Source of the DNA: Perognathus longimembris pacificus | Taxonomy: Eukaryota; Chordata; Mammalia; Rodentia; Heteromyidae | Reading direction: 5' to 3' | DNA: 64,000 bases | NCBI RefSeq assembly: GCF_023159225.1 | Contig: NC_063171.1 | Location: 39,711,378-39,775,377, forward strand | Part shown: one piece after another, positions 12,601 to 23,900 of the stretch | Numbering within the stretch: the first letter of the stretch is position 1 | Layout of the letters: every line of letters begins with the position of its first letter | The notes under the pieces: generated by a model | Told to the model about the DNA's origin: nothing | Database searches by the model: none | What the model saw: only the letters and a program-made list of their open reading frames with translations | Program-made: the position numbers and the translations under genes

Positions 12601-15080
12601 AACACAGGGATAGAGACATGGGTACAGGGCCTAGGTGCTGTCCCTTAGCTTTTTAACTCACGGCTGCTACTCATTTGAGCCACACCTGCAATTCTGGCTT
12701 TAGGATCATCTGCCTGAGCTGGCTTCAAATCTTCATCCTCAGATCTCAGCCTCCACATAGACGAGCCTTCTTTTTTTTTTTTTTTTTGCCAGTCCTGGGG
12801 CTTGGACTCAGGGCCTGAGCACTGTCCCTGGCTTCTTCTTGCTCAAGGCTAGCACTCTGACACTTGAGCCACAGGACCACTTCTGGACATTTTCATATGA
12901 GGCAAGCACTCTTGCCACTAGGCCATATCCCCAGCCCTAGACGAGTCTTCTAAGGATGAGAGGAAGTGTGTGTGTGTGTGTGTGTGTGTGTAAAAGTTAG
13001 GATCCAATTGTCAGTAAGGTACAGTAAAGGTACATAAAGGTACAGTAAGGTACATAAATAAAAGCATGAGATAAGGTGTTGGACTAGCAATGTGCCCTTC
13101 AGCAAGCTACGTATTTTTCATATGAAAATTGGGAAGTCGGGGCTGGGACTATGGCCTAGTGGTAAAGTGCTTGCCTCACATACATGAAGCCATGGGTTCA
13201 ATTCCTCAGCACCACATATATAGAAAGAGCAGAAGTGGTGGCTGGGGATATGGCCTAGTGGCAAGAGTGCCTGCCTCAGATACACGAGGCCCTAGGTTCG
13301 ATTCCCCAGCACCACATATACAGAAAACGGCCAGAAGCGGCGCTGTGGCTCAAGTGGCAGAGTGCTAGCCTTGAGCGGGAAGAAGCCAGGGACAGTGCTC
13401 AGGCCCTGAGTCCAAGGCCCAGGACTGGCAAAAAAAAAAAAAGAAAGAGCAGAAGTGGCTCTGTGGCTCAAGTGGCAGAGTACTAGCCTGGAGCAAAAAG
13501 AAGCCAGGGACAGTGCTCAGGCCCTGAGTTCAAGCCCCAGGACTGGCAAAAAAGAAAGAAAGAAAGAAAATTGGGAAGTATTACTTAGTGGGCTATGGTA
13601 AGAAGTAAATGAGATACTGCCCAGGATATGGAAGGGTGCATTTGTCTGATTGTTGGTGGCCAACAAGTGCCTCTTGGGTTTACAAGAATGAGGATCCAGG
13701 GGCTGGGAATATGGCCTAGTGGCAAGAGTGTTTGCCTTGTATACATGAAGCCCTGGGTTTTATTCCCCAGCACCACATATATAGAAAATGGCCAGAAGTG
13801 GTGCTGTGGCTCAAGTTGCAGAGTGCTAGTCTTGAGCAAAAAAGAAGCCAGGGACAGTGCTCAGGCCCTGAGTCCAAGGCCCAGGACTGGGAAAAAAAAA
13901 AAAAAAAGAATGAGGATCCACTAGAGGTGTAGACCCTTTAGGCTGGTGTGCGTAGGGCTCAGCCATTTCCCCTCTGGGTGAGCACAGGAGGCTGCTATAA
14001 GCATAATTTACACATTATACTGCACTGATCTGAGAACCAGAATTAGAGGAGGCCACCCATGATAGTTCTGGATTGACAGAATGGCATCTAACTATTGGGA
14101 ATCACATATTTTGGGCTCTGGTCCCTGGTTTTGTCTTTTTTTTTTTTTTTTTTTTTTTTTGCCTGTCCTGGGCTTGGACTCAGGGCCTGAGCACTGTCCC
14201 TGGCCTCTCTGTGCTCAAGGCTAGCACTCTGCCACTTGAGCCACAGCGCCACATCTGGCCATTTTCCATATATGTGGTGCTGGGGAATCGAACCCAGGGC
14301 TTCATGTATACGAGGCAAGCACTCTTGCCACTAGGCCATATTCCCAGCCCCTGGTCCCTGGTTTTAACGAGTTGCTTGAATTAAAAGGTTCACCTTTTCT
14401 GGGTTTCAGTTTCCTTGTTTATATAGATGAGAAAGTCCTCTGTCAATTTTTTAAATTCCTCGTTTTTGTAGGGCAAGAAAAGCTGGAAGTAGCCTAGATT
14501 CATGAGTAGTAGTATATATGGGATATTAGTAATATCAGCTACTGGGAAGGTGAAGGTAGGAAGATCATAAGCAGAGCCTAGCCCAGCAAAAAAAAAACAT
14601 GAGACTATCAGAAAAAATAACTAAAGCCAGACAGGCACTGGTGGTTCATGTCTGTAATCCTAGCTACTCAGGAGGCTGAGATCCAATGATCTAAGTTCAA
14701 AGCCAGCCCAGGAAGGAAAGTCTATGAGATTCTTATCTCCAATTAAGTACAGCTGTGGCTCAAAGTGGTACAGTGCCTTGAGCAATAGAGCTCAGGGAAA
14801 GTGCCCAGGCCCTGAGTTAAAACACACACACATACACAAAAACCCTCTAGAGCCTACCTGGTGCTGGTGGCCTATGCCTATAATCTCAGCTACTCCGGAT
14901 GCTGAGAGCTGAGAATCAAGGTTCAGAATCAGCCCCGACAGACAAAACTACACAACTCTTATGGCCAATTAACCACCAAAAAGCTGAGGGTGGAGGTGGA
15001 GCTCAAAGGGCAGAGTGCTAGCTTTGAGCAAAAGAAGCTTAGGAACAGCACCAAGGCACAGAGTTCAAGTCACAGGAATG

Positions 15081-15132
<52 letters not shown>

Positions 15133-15300
15133 ATGGATAGTGTCCAGGCCTTGAATTTGAGCTGAAATTCCAACATTTTAAAAAGAAAAGTGTAAGTGCT
15201 ATCCATATAATCCCAGTACCAGCATAAATATATAAATAGTTCCTAAATCATCTCTGAGTTCAAACCCCAGTACTGTGAAAAAGACAAAATTTTTTTTAAA

Positions 15301-15336
<36 letters not shown>

Positions 15337-17193
15337 GTTTGTCCTGCTTCTTGTTCTACTAGGAATCTCTTCCCCACCTCATTCCTCTCAGTGGAAGGGC
15401 TTCCTGACCTGTCATCAGGTTGTTCAGGGCAAGGGCTTTGGGAGTCAGACTGACAGGTTTAACTACTACTGGCTTTGTGGCTTTTTGTCAACTACTTACT
15501 TTCTAAGCTTTAATTTCCTCATCTGTAAAATGAAGATAAATTCCAATTGTTAGCATTTATTGAGTGCTTACTAAGGGTTAGGTATCATCTTTAAAACGTT
15601 ACTCATATTAACCCATTCAATCCTCCCAACAAAGTCTGGAGGTAAATACCACTATTATTGTTTTTATAGACACCGGAGGCACGAAGGAGGTCCAATGACT
15701 AACTCAAGATAACACAGCTAGTCTGGTAAACTGTTCAGATCCACCTTCAAGGAAGGACTTGCTCTACCTGCCTCACTTACAGGGACAGCTCCCAACTTGC
15801 CTCCCACATCACTCAGTCACACCTGTCCTAGACAGTCCCGCGCCGCCCCAGATCTTCCCTACCACCCTCACACACCCAGCTTTTAGCACAGGCGTTGGGG
15901 AGCCTATGTTGCAGTTATATTCTCCCTCTCTGCAATCTTGTTTTCTCCCTCTTATTTTACATAATTGACATTGAACTTAGAGACCCCCCCACCTCCACTA
16001 ACGTGTAAGCAGCAGAGCTAAGATCTGAACTGGCACTTGGTCACCATGTTACGCCCCGGAATGGCAAAGAAAAGAAAGAAAGAAAGAAAGAAAGGGAAAG
16101 AAAGTTCAAGGCCAACCTGGGCTACATGGTCAAACTATCTGAAAAACAAACAAAAAAATTTTTTTTTCCAGCACTGGTGGCTCACACCTGTAATCCTAGC
16201 TATTCAGGAGACAGAGATCTGAAGATCCAGGTTTTATTTTATTTTATTTTATTTATTTATTTTTGCCAGTCCTGGGGCTTGGACTCAGGGCCTGAGCACT
16301 GTCCCTGGCTTCTTTGTGCTCAAGGCTAGCACTCTGCCACTTGAGCCACAGCGCCACTTCTGGCTGCTTTCTGTATATGTGGTGCTGGCTGGGGAATCGA
16401 ACCCAGGGCTTCATGTATGGGAGGCAAGCACTCTTGCCACTAGGCCATATTCCCAGCCCAAGATCCAGGTTTTAAAGCCAGCCCAGGCAAGAAAGTCTGT
16501 GAGATTCTTATTGCCAATGAATCACCAGAACGCAGAAAGTGGAGCTGTGACTCAAGTGGTAGAGTGCTAGGCTTGAACAACAACAACAACAACAAAAAGC
16601 TCAGGGACAGTGCCCAGGCCCTGAGTTCAAGTCCCAGGACCAGCACAAAAAATACCCCCCCAAAATATTTGTGGGGTACTATGTTAATGGTACTTAGTAA
16701 GAGCTCAAATAAGCAGCAGCAAGTAGTATTATCACCCCAGACTACTGCCAACCTTTACCCTGCCTCCCCTATCAAGGGAAAAGCTAGGAGTACAGGTTCG
16801 CCAGCTTCGCTGAGGGTGAGGCTGTGGCTGGGACAGGCAGTAGGGTGGGGTGAGGAAGGAGAGCCTACCAGTCTGCCCAGACCTCAAGCAGGTGTGTGGC
16901 TTGGCTCCGAGACCCACAGAGAATCAAACACAGGGCTGAGATAAAGAAGCAGGAAGGATACATGCCCACTTTCAGGAACCATGTTGAACCCAGTGCCTGA
17001 TATCTCTGACCCAAGGGACGGGATGGGCAGACAAGAATCTAGGTCAGATTCTGGTCCAAATTCATTACATCTTCCTAACATCTTCCTTATGTCTGATATT
17101 GGATAGGTCTCTCCTTTCCTGTACACCCGCTCAGAAAGACTTAATTATTTTTAAGTAGTTGCGCAAAGAGGTTGCAAAGATGTAAAGATGAAT

Positions 17194-17244
<51 letters not shown>

Positions 17245-17669
17245 TCTGTTTCTTTCCCCTCTACCAAGAATGGAAGTCCTTTCTCAAGTCTGACCTCCAT
17301 CTCTTATACTGCAGTGGCTATTTCCAGGGATTTGAGCCTCTACTAGCAACAAGGCAAATTAGTTTAACACCAAATAGAAAGGAATGATCAGCATGATCAG
17401 CATTTTATTTACAACAGTAGAGCAACTCTAGGACTTTTGCCCCGTAACTGTCCTCCCTCCACTCTTCCCTCCCTCCCTGTAGCTACTTTTCTTAAGGGAG
17501 TGAATGGTCAGTCCTAGGGGGGTACTGATAAGAGATTAAAAAGCAAGAAGGAGATTGGGTCCTCTCTTGCCCTTTTCTCTTTCAGGTTTCTCAGGCTTCC
17601 TCTCTCTTAGGGGATCCCCAACTTACCTTTGAAGACAAAGTTATAATCTTCCTCGATTCCATTCCCCAT
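9491..17669 (-). CDS. RAB25: RAB25 gene, five coding exons, 213 aa
   Basis: RAB25 is a RAB11-subfamily GTPase of apical recycling endosomes, mainly in epithelia, directing membrane and integrin recycling. Coding exons on the minus strand are 17627-17669, 11930-12125, 10617-10810, 10097-10177 and 9491-9618, with GT-AG junctions in phase; the total is 642 bases including the stop, equal to the human length. Visible motifs are P-loop GESGVGKT (residues 19-26), switch I with [15 protein letters not shown] (66-73), guanine-binding NKSD and ETSAL, and C-terminal CCISL for double prenylation. Leu71 replaces the catalytic Gln of most Rabs, a known RAB25 trait linked to weak GTP hydrolysis. Intron 1 (about 5.5 kb) is full of SINEs. 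The start [13 protein letters not shown] matches the family. Confidence 0.97.
10097..10177 (-). CDS. RAB25: RAB25 coding exon 4
   Basis: 81 bases encoding [17 protein letters not shown], containing the third guanine-binding motif ETSAL. Confidence 0.95.
10205..10340 (-). repeat. MIR fragment
   Basis: Degraded antisense MIR: tttactacatactaagtg, then taactcacttaa, then ggaaactgaaacccagaag in the order expected for a reversed MIR. Confidence 0.6.
10617..10810 (-). CDS. RAB25: RAB25 coding exon 3
   Basis: 194 bases, from the [15 protein letters not shown] helix region through the NKSD guanine-binding motif to ARMFA; donor is GCAG|GTGAGT. Confidence 0.95.
10860..11929 (-). other. RAB25: RAB25 intron 2, SINE-free
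   Basis: About 1 kb with no recognisable SINE. A stretch at 11491-11563 resembles 9878-9955 in the last RAB25 intron (shared gatgaatgttacca, gtgcagagcac). No hidden exon was seen. Confidence 0.5.
11930..12125 (-). CDS. RAB25: RAB25 coding exon 2
   Basis: 196 bases after acceptor CCTTCAG. It carries the P-loop, switch I and the DTAGL switch II segment; donor is CTGC|GTGAGC. Confidence 0.95.
12490..12552 (+). repeat. TG/GA microsatellite
   Basis: Short TG tract, GA-rich tract, then TG tract in RAB25 intron 1. Confidence 0.85.
12626..12770 (-). repeat. 7SL-Geo SINE, old, interrupted
   Basis: Degraded minus-oriented copy (acttgagccacacctg, then cctcagatctcagcctcc). A younger IDL-Geo has inserted at its end. 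Confidence 0.65.
12771..12937 (-). repeat. IDL-Geo SINE with internal deletion
   Basis: A T-rich start (reversed A tail), Geo unit and shortened ID head ending ggccatatccccagccc. About 45 bases around the junction of the two units are missing. Flanked by 14-base target duplications at 12758 and 12938 differing at one base. Confidence 0.85.
12966..12991 (+). repeat. (TG)n microsatellite
   Basis: Uninterrupted TG repeat in RAB25 intron 1. Confidence 0.95.
13138..13565 (+). repeat. IDL-Geo SINE split by a second IDL-Geo
   Basis: The outer copy is in two pieces (13138-13238 and 13442-13565) with its own target duplication gaaaattgggaagt at 13124-13137 and 13566-13579. The 13222-13238 segment is repeated at 13442-13458, bounding the inner insertion. 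Confidence 0.92.
13239..13441 (+). repeat. IDL-Geo SINE, young, nested
   Basis: Full-length insert with a 17-base duplication (agaaagagcagaagtgg). It carries variants ccctaggttcgatt, ggccagaagcggcgc and gagcgggaagaag, shared with the copies at 56452 and 59407. Confidence 0.93.
13699..13905 (+). repeat. IDL-Geo SINE
   Basis: Full-length, with a pure A tail and the 15-base duplication aagaatgaggatcca on both sides. Confidence 0.93.
14135..14351 (-). repeat. IDL-Geo SINE
   Basis: Minus-oriented full-length copy with a long T run and target duplication ctggtccctggtttt on both sides. Confidence 0.93.
14620..15084 (+). repeat. Two tandem 7SL-Geo SINEs
   Basis: Copies at about 14620-14843 and 14850-15084. 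Each has a 7SL-like head (tgtaatcctagctactca type) followed by the linker and a Geo unit. The second is more diverged and ends in an AC microsatellite. Confidence 0.8.
15085..15128 (+). repeat. (AC)n microsatellite
   Basis: AC repeat grown from the A-rich tail of the preceding SINE. Confidence 0.95.
15303..15334 (+). repeat. (GT)16 microsatellite
   Basis: Pure GT repeat. Confidence 0.95.
15430..15730. repeat. Two MIR fragments, head to head
   Basis: A plus-oriented MIR core (about 15430-15545; aatttcctcatctgtaaaatg) is followed by a minus-oriented one (about 15555-15730; gtgcttactaaggg to acacagctagt). Confidence 0.75.
16040..16145 (+). repeat. B1-like fragment with GAAA repeat
   Basis: A GAAA repeat followed by gttcaaggccaacctgg, typical of a 7SL/B1 3' half. 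Confidence 0.5.
16170..16650 (+). repeat. 7SL-Geo SINE split by IDL-Geo(-)
   Basis: The head (16170-16235) and the linker plus Geo tail (16460-16650) are separated by a minus-oriented IDL-Geo at about 16236-16459. The duplication aagatccaggtttt occurs at 16222-16235 and 16460-16473. Rejoining across it gives one 7SL-Geo element, so the chimera predates this IDL-Geo insertion. Confidence 0.9.
17198..17240 (+). repeat. (TC)n microsatellite
   Basis: Pure TC run in RAB25 intron 1, close to coding exon 1. Confidence 0.95.
17627..17669 (-). CDS. RAB25: RAB25 coding exon 1
   Basis: The ATG at 17669-17667 sits in an AAGATGGGG context and encodes 14 residues plus one base. Donor is AAAG|GTAAGT. Confidence 0.93.
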
Positions 17670-18640
17670 CTTGGCTCCGCATGGAGGGTGCAGGTATCTT
17701 TGTGGGAGGGGGGGGAAGAGGGGGGCAGAGGGCACAAGTTTGGGTGTTAGTTCAATGCCCTTAACCCTCAGCTCTTAAGAGACCTGCACCCACCTTTTCT
17801 CTCATTGGGGGCCAGCGAGAGGGATTGAAAGCCAATGTGAGCCCCAGCAGGTCCTGGGGAGTTTCAGTTCTGGCAGGTGGTGGTGCTGTATGGAAGCTGA
17901 GAGGACGGAAGCCGGCGGAGAACAGGAAGAGCAAGCGGCTGGGGACCTGGGGCCCAGGTGGGTGGAGAGATGATGACGTCACACAGGTTAGACAGGTTGG
18001 GTGTCTGCTACGAGCCTGGGCTCTAGTTCCAAGGGGTAACATTGGGGAACCTAGTGGGAGCGGGACTGAACCTTTGGAGAGAGCCCACCGAGGCCTGAGT
18101 GTGCCATGCTTGGCTTCTAGAACCTGTGGTGAGTGAGGGTGGGGTTCCAACCAGTGCCCCTTGGGAAGTAAAAACCCATTTGACTTCTTGCTTTTCCTTC
18201 AGCGGCTCGGTTAAGAGTGTTATAGTAAAGATGGGAGCCACCCGAGAAAGGTGCTGGGGCAGGGGGTAGGGGCTGATGCCCGCGGCCCTGCTGCAATACA
18301 AAAGCTTTGGGAGCAGCTCTGTGGCCACAAGCAGGTTCTGCCCCTCCCTGACAGCCCAGGGCCTGGGATGGGCAGCATTCTCATCCTGGGTGGAGCTGAG
18401 ACTACCCAGCTGGCAGGGATCTTTTTCTCCACCGTGAGGCTAAGGGCTATCAGCTCCCTACACAAGCCTGCTCTAAGGACACTGGGCATGGGGAGGCATG
18501 GGTCAGAAAGAGCCAGCTGGGGTGAGTACAGGGGCAGGATCTAGAGATAAAGCCCTTGAAAGGACTTCTGGGGTTTGTCTACTCTTTTTCCAGGATCTGA
18601 GGCCTCCATAGCAAAGGGTTCTTATTGCTAATGGGCTTCA
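17670..18640 (-). promoter_or_regulatory. RAB25: RAB25 5' end and upstream region (inferred)
   Basis: This region lies upstream of the RAB25 start codon. It is not a strong CpG island, which fits a tissue-restricted promoter. No TATA box or initiator could be assigned. No other gene is visible up to the SINE at about 18640. Confidence 0.4.
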
Positions 18641-18869
18641 AGATTTCCTTTTCTTTTTCTTTTTCTTTTTTTTTTTTTTTTGCCAGTCCTGGGGCTTGAA
18701 CTCAGGGCCTGGGCACTGTCCCTCGCTTCCTTTTGCTCAAGGCTAGCACTCTACCAATTGAGCCACATCACCACTTCCAGCTTTTTCTGAGTATGTGGTG
18801 TTGAGGAATCAAACCCAAGGCTTCATGCCTTCAAGGCAAGCACTCTACCACTAGGTTACATTCCCAGCC
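18640..18869 (-). repeat. IDL-Geo SINE
   Basis: Minus-oriented copy with ttcaagatttc on both sides as target duplication and a TTTTC-rich tail. Confidence 0.85.
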
Positions 18870-18908
18870 CTTCAAGATTTCTTAGAGAGTAGGGCATGGG
18901 GAAACAGT

Positions 18909-19070
18909 GAATAATCCTAGCACTGGGGAGGTGGAGGTAGGAGGATCACAGCTGTTACATTTTTGAGACTCTATCTCAAAAACAAAATAAAGGCTTAGCA
19001 GCATGTCTAAAGTGATAGAGTACTTGGCTAACAAGAGAGAGGCTGAGTTCAATCCCTGGTGAGGGAAAAA
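18909..19070 (+). repeat. Old B1-like plus ID-like fragment
   Basis: A B1-like piece (aatcctagcactggggagg, actctatctcaaaa) followed by an ID-like tRNA piece (agtgatagagtacttggct). Confidence 0.55.
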
Positions 19071-19196
19071 AGGATCCATAGAGGGTCTGGATAACTTTAT
19101 TTATGAATGCCTGAGAGGAGAAAGGAGAAAAGTTTACAAGATGTACCATCTTCAATAGGACCAGACTTTGCTCTTTGAGCGTACTCCGAAGGTGAA

Positions 19197-19616
19197 TTTT
19201 TTTTTTTTTTTTTTTTGGCCAGTTCTAGGCCTTAGACTCAGGGCCTGAGCACTGTCCCTGGCCTCCTTTTGCTCAAGGCTAGCACTCTGCCACTTGAGCC
19301 ACAGCGCCACTTCTGGCGGTTTTCTGTATATGTGGTGCTGGGGAATCGAACCCAGGGCCTCATGTATATGAGGCAAGCACTCTTGCTACTAGGCCATATC
19401 CCCACCCCCAGAGTTTATTTTTTTTGCCAGTCCTGGAGCTTGGACTCAGGGCCTGAGCACTGTCCCTGGCTTCTTTTTGCTCAAGGCTAGCACTCTACCA
19501 CTTGAGCCACAGTGCCACTTCTGGCTTTTTCTATATATGTGGTGCTGAGGAATTGAACCCAGGGCTTCATGTATGAAAGGCAAGCACTGTAACCACTAAG
19601 CCATAGTCCCAGCCCA
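19197..19616 (-). repeat. Two adjacent IDL-Geo SINEs
   Basis: Two minus-oriented copies in tandem, about 19197-19411 and 19418-19616. The second is more diverged (gtggtgctgaggaattga). Confidence 0.9.
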
Positions 19617-19688
19617 CTCACAAGGTTTTGCCAAACAGGTGAGTGGCAGGTGCTAGGTAGGGGGTCATGTCACTGTAAAGAACAAGGG

Positions 19689-19888
19689 AGGCTGGGAATG
19701 TGGCTTAGTGGTGGAGTGCTTGCCTAGCATGCATGAAGCCCTGGGTTCCATCCCTCAGCACAACATAACAAAAAGTTGGAAATGGCACTGTGGCTCAAGT
19801 GGTAGAGTGCTAGCCTTGAGCCAAAGAAGCTCAGGGACAGTGCCCAGGCCCTGAGTTCAAGCCCCAGGACTGGCAAAAAAATAAAAAA
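19689..19888 (+). repeat. IDL-Geo SINE, ID-rich subtype
   Basis: The head has the older form tggcttagtggtggagtgcttg. The target duplication (aagaacaaggga) is visible before and after the A-rich tail. Confidence 0.88.
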
Positions 19889-20029
19889 ACAAGAACAAGG
19901 GAGCTGAAGCCGCACTGTCATGAAAAACTAGGTCTGGGAAGTGATGGTATAGTGAATAGGAAGAATCCTTTGAGCCATCGCCACCCCATCCCATATCCTC
20001 TGATTCCTCTTATCCAGGCAAGGTTTAAC

Positions 20030-20165
20030 TCAGATGTGGTATGTATCAACATGCCTGTATTCCCAGCACTCTGGAGGCCGAGGAAGGATAGTGAGTTCAA
20101 GGCTAGCCTGTGATATATAGTGAGATCCAGCCTCAAGCAAAAAAAGAAAAGTTTAAAACAAAGAA
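20030..20165 (+). repeat. B1-like SINE
   Basis: attcccagcactctggaggc, then gttcaaggctagcctg, then an A-rich tail; no Geo unit is attached. Confidence 0.65.
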
Positions 20166-20175
20166 CAAAACAAAG

Positions 20176-20693
20176 GGTTGGGAATAAGGCTTAGTGGTAG
20201 AGTGCTTGCCTTGCTGGCGTGAAGCCCCAGTTTGTGAAGCCTCTTGAAGCCTGGGTTTGATTCCTCAGCACCATATAAATAGAAAAGGCTGGAAGTGGCG
20301 CTGTGGCTCAAGTAGTAGAGATAGCCTTGAGCAAAAAGAAGCCAGGAACAGTCAGTGCTCAGGTCCTGAGTCCAAGCCCCAGGGCTAGCAGGAAAAACAA
20401 ATTAAAAAAAACAAACAAAAAAAAAACACCTACCCACTAAAGCAAAGAAATAAAGAAGAAAGGAAAGAAACAGGGCTGGGGATATGGCCTAGTGGCAAGA
20501 GTGCTTGCCTTTTATACATGAGGCCCTGGGTTCAACTCCCCAGCACCACATATATAGAAAAAAGCCAGAAGTGGCACTGTGGCTCAAGTGGCAGAATGCT
20601 AGCTACCTTGAGCAAAAAGAAGCCAGGGACAGTGCTCAGGCCCTGAGTTCAAGCCCCAGGACTGGAAAAAAAAAAAAAAGAAAAAAAAGAAAG
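20176..20693 (+). repeat. Two IDL-Geo SINEs downstream of LAMTOR2
   Basis: Copies at about 20176-20418 and 20473-20693. The first carries a small internal duplication of the tgaagcc segment in its head. Confidence 0.87.
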
Positions 20694-20741
20694 GAAAGAA
20701 ACAGTCAATACACCAGTCAATACACCAGGCAGGAGTTGAAA

Positions 20742-20747
20742 TTTATT
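20742..20747 (-). terminator. LAMTOR2: LAMTOR2 poly(A) signal
   Basis: AATAAA on the minus strand, 115 bases past the LAMTOR2 stop; it implies a very short 3'UTR. Confidence 0.8.
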
Positions 20748-20861
20748 TTGGGTGAAACAAAACTCTCCCCTAACCCCTACAGTCCAGCAAGTTTTTTCTG
20801 AGGGACCCTGCCCCGCCAAATGTTCATCTCTCTTCTCCGACCTCAGCGTCCACCAACACCA

Positions 20862-20918
20862 TTATGATGCTGCTACTTGGGTGAGGGGCTCCTCCAAGTA
20901 TTGCACCAAGGCCTGGGC
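20862..20918 (-). CDS. LAMTOR2: LAMTOR2 coding exon 4
   Basis: 57 bases encoding [18 protein letters not shown] and TAA. Confidence 0.95.
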   Translation of the reverse strand, partial: AQALVQYLEEPLTQVAAS

Positions 20919-23900
20919 CTGCAAAAGGAGAGCACAAATCAAGTCACATTTGGCCTCCCACACATCTGCCTCCCACATCACCCTGAGCAAGCCACTACCC
21001 CCAGACGTGGATTGGAGGGACAACTTAAGGAAAAATTGACCTGGTGATGGAGCATAAAGGCTGGGGGGATGGGCACATACATACCTTGGCTTTAAGCATT
21101 CCGAAGCCCACCGTCTCCTTGGCATACATGCACAGCAGAAGGTTGGCCACTCGGGTGATGGCTACACGGCCTTCCTGGTGGGGGTGATACGACACAATGG
21201 GAAGCTCTGCTCAACACTCTTAGTCCCCTCCTTCCCCAGGGCCTTCTCTGGCCCTAAGACACTGAATCTTCCTTCGACAGTCTGGGAATACAGGAGGTAT
21301 GGGAAGCTTTGGCCACAGACCCAGACATAAGGGGCTAGGAATATGGCCTAGTGGTAAAGTGCTCGCCTCATATACATGAAGCCCTGGGTTCGATTCCTCA
21401 GCACCACATAAACAGAAAAAACCGGAAGTGACACTGTGGCTCAAGTGGCAGAGTGCTAGCCTTGAGCAAAAAGAAGCCAGGGACAGTGCTCAGGCCTTGA
21501 GTCCAAGCTCCAGGACTGGCAACAAAACCAAAACCAAACAAGACCCGGACATAAGGTTGAGACTGTGTTTTATCCTTGACAAAGCCACCTTCTAACCAAG
21601 TTTTACCCTGGGAAATTCAGCCTCCCAGAAATTCAGTTTCTTCTGTAAGCTCTAATGCATGCTACTTATCAGTGGTGCTAATATACACAAAAGTTTTGTA
21701 TCTGCCAAGAGTTGTCCTAATGTAATTGTGGATTTGTCCTACAATGACAGGGCTTGAGGGCAGTGTCCCAACTTATTTCTTTACTTTCCTTATGGTATTA
21801 TTTTTTTAAAGACTGCAAATTAATTAAGAGGTTTCATCAGCATTTAAAGTAAGCTGGGTACCAGCTCATGCCTATAATCCTACACAGGAGGCTGAAAACA
21901 GAACTGCAGTTCAAAGCCAGCAAGAGAGTCCATGAGACTTTCATCTCCAATTAAGAACCAAAAAAGCTGGAAGTTGCCAGGTGCCGGTCGGTGGCTCAAG
22001 CCTGTAATCCTACTCAAAAGGCTGCAATCGAGGATCTCGGTTCAAAGCCAGCCTGGGCAGGAAAGTACTTGAGACACTTACCTCCAATTAACCACCAGAA
22101 AATGGGAAGTGGCGCTGTGGCTCAAAGTGGGAGAACACTAGCCTTGAGCTGAAGAGCTCAGGGACAGGTTCAAAGTTCAAGCTCTAGGACCAACCAAAAA
22201 AAAAGATGGAAGTGGTGCTGTGTAGCTCAAGTGACAGAGCACCAGCCTTGAGCACAAAATCTCAGGGAGAGAACTCAGGCCCTCAGTTCAAGCCCCAGGA
22301 CCAATAGTAAATGAATGAAGTGCATTATTGTATGTTGTAAGGAAAATACTGTTCCGTGAAACTTTTGACTGTACACATACATGTATATATGTATGTAACA
22401 CACTAGGATTTAACTAAAAATGTGTATGACTAGGTTGTCGAAAACATTTGAAGCTACTGTTCTGTTGTACCAGTCCAGGCTAGCTACTTAGTAGGTATTT
22501 TTTGTTGAACCAAAATGGTATCGGTTGAACAAAGAATGGGAAAGAGTTAGCATCCTGAGTTACTGGAGCCATTCTTCCCGGGAGAGCTCAGCCTTATGGC
22601 CATTCAATTTGGTGCTGTTCACATTCCTTAGATATTTACTGAGTGCTGGGAACTAGACATTCCATGCCTCTCAGGTCTCATCACCTTCTACCCTCCCACA
22701 TTCTTAAGACATCAGTCAGACTAACATTTTTTTTTTTTATTAGCTGCCCCAGGGCCTTTGCATTTGTTCTATCTCAAATGTACTTTCTCTAGAAAGTGGG
22801 CATATCCTCCACTTTCCTTCAGATCTTAGATAAAATGTCAGTTTTTTGGTGAGTGTCTCTCAGACTCTGAAGCCATTTTCAATCACTTCCTTCCTTGTTT
22901 TGTTGTGTTTTTTTTTCTCTCGTATTTATTGTCAAAGTGATGTACAGAGAGGTTACAGTTTCATACATTAAGCGTTGGATACATTCCTTGTACTGTTTGT
23001 TGTTTTCTTCGTTGTACTTCCTGGTTGTTTTTGGTTGTTTTTTTTTGTGCCAGTCTGGGGCTTGGACTCAGTGCCTGAGTATTGTCCCTGGCTTCTTTTT
23101 GCTCGAGGCTAGCTAGCACTCTGCCACTTGAGCCACAGCGTCACTTCTGGCCATTTTCTGTATATGTGGAACTGGGGAATTGAACCCAGGGCCTCATGTA
23201 TGTGAGGTAAGCACTCTTGCCACTAGGCCATATCCTCAGCCCTGGTTGTTTGTTTTGTGCTGGTCCTAGGGCAGAACTTGGGGCGTGGGCTCAGTACTGA
23301 GCTTCTTTTGCTCAAGGCTACAGCTCTACCACTTGAGCCACAGCTCCAATTCCAGCTTTACTTTCTGGTAGCTAATTGGAGTTAAGAGTCTCACAGACTC
23401 TGATGGGGCTAGCTAACCATGATCTCAGCCTCCTGAGTAGCTAGGATTACAGGTGTGAGCTGCCAATGCCTGACCCACTTTCCCTTTCTGATCATTTTCT
23501 TTCTTTGTAAAGCTGAAGGCACTGGATTGGAGTCTAGAAACTGCCACGGCTCTGTGAATCAGTAAAAAGTGAGATGACAACTCTGTGTTTGAACCTCACT
23601 TCTATTTTTTTTTCATTTAATTTTTACCACATTCTTTAAGGGTAATGAGGAATGAGAAATAATTGTTTCTTCTTTGGAGATGAGGTAAGGAAGCTCAGGA
23701 AGGTTAAGTGACTTACCCAAGTGTTTGTTCACACCTGACAAATGGATGGTTAGAATGAGACCCCCTTAGACCTTGATCTAGGGCTCCTTCCTCACCACCA
23801 ATTGATGCACACAGGGTCCTGCCTATTACAAACGTTGCTTGCTGACCACTTCTTGGTAATCTTCAGGTGATCCCGTCCCTACCCCTCCAACTATCCAAGA

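Noticed and set aside
15085..15334. Regularly spaced repeats suggestive of a CRISPR-like array
   Set aside because: Simple dinucleotide repeats and SINE tails; no spacer structure, and the genome is mammalian.
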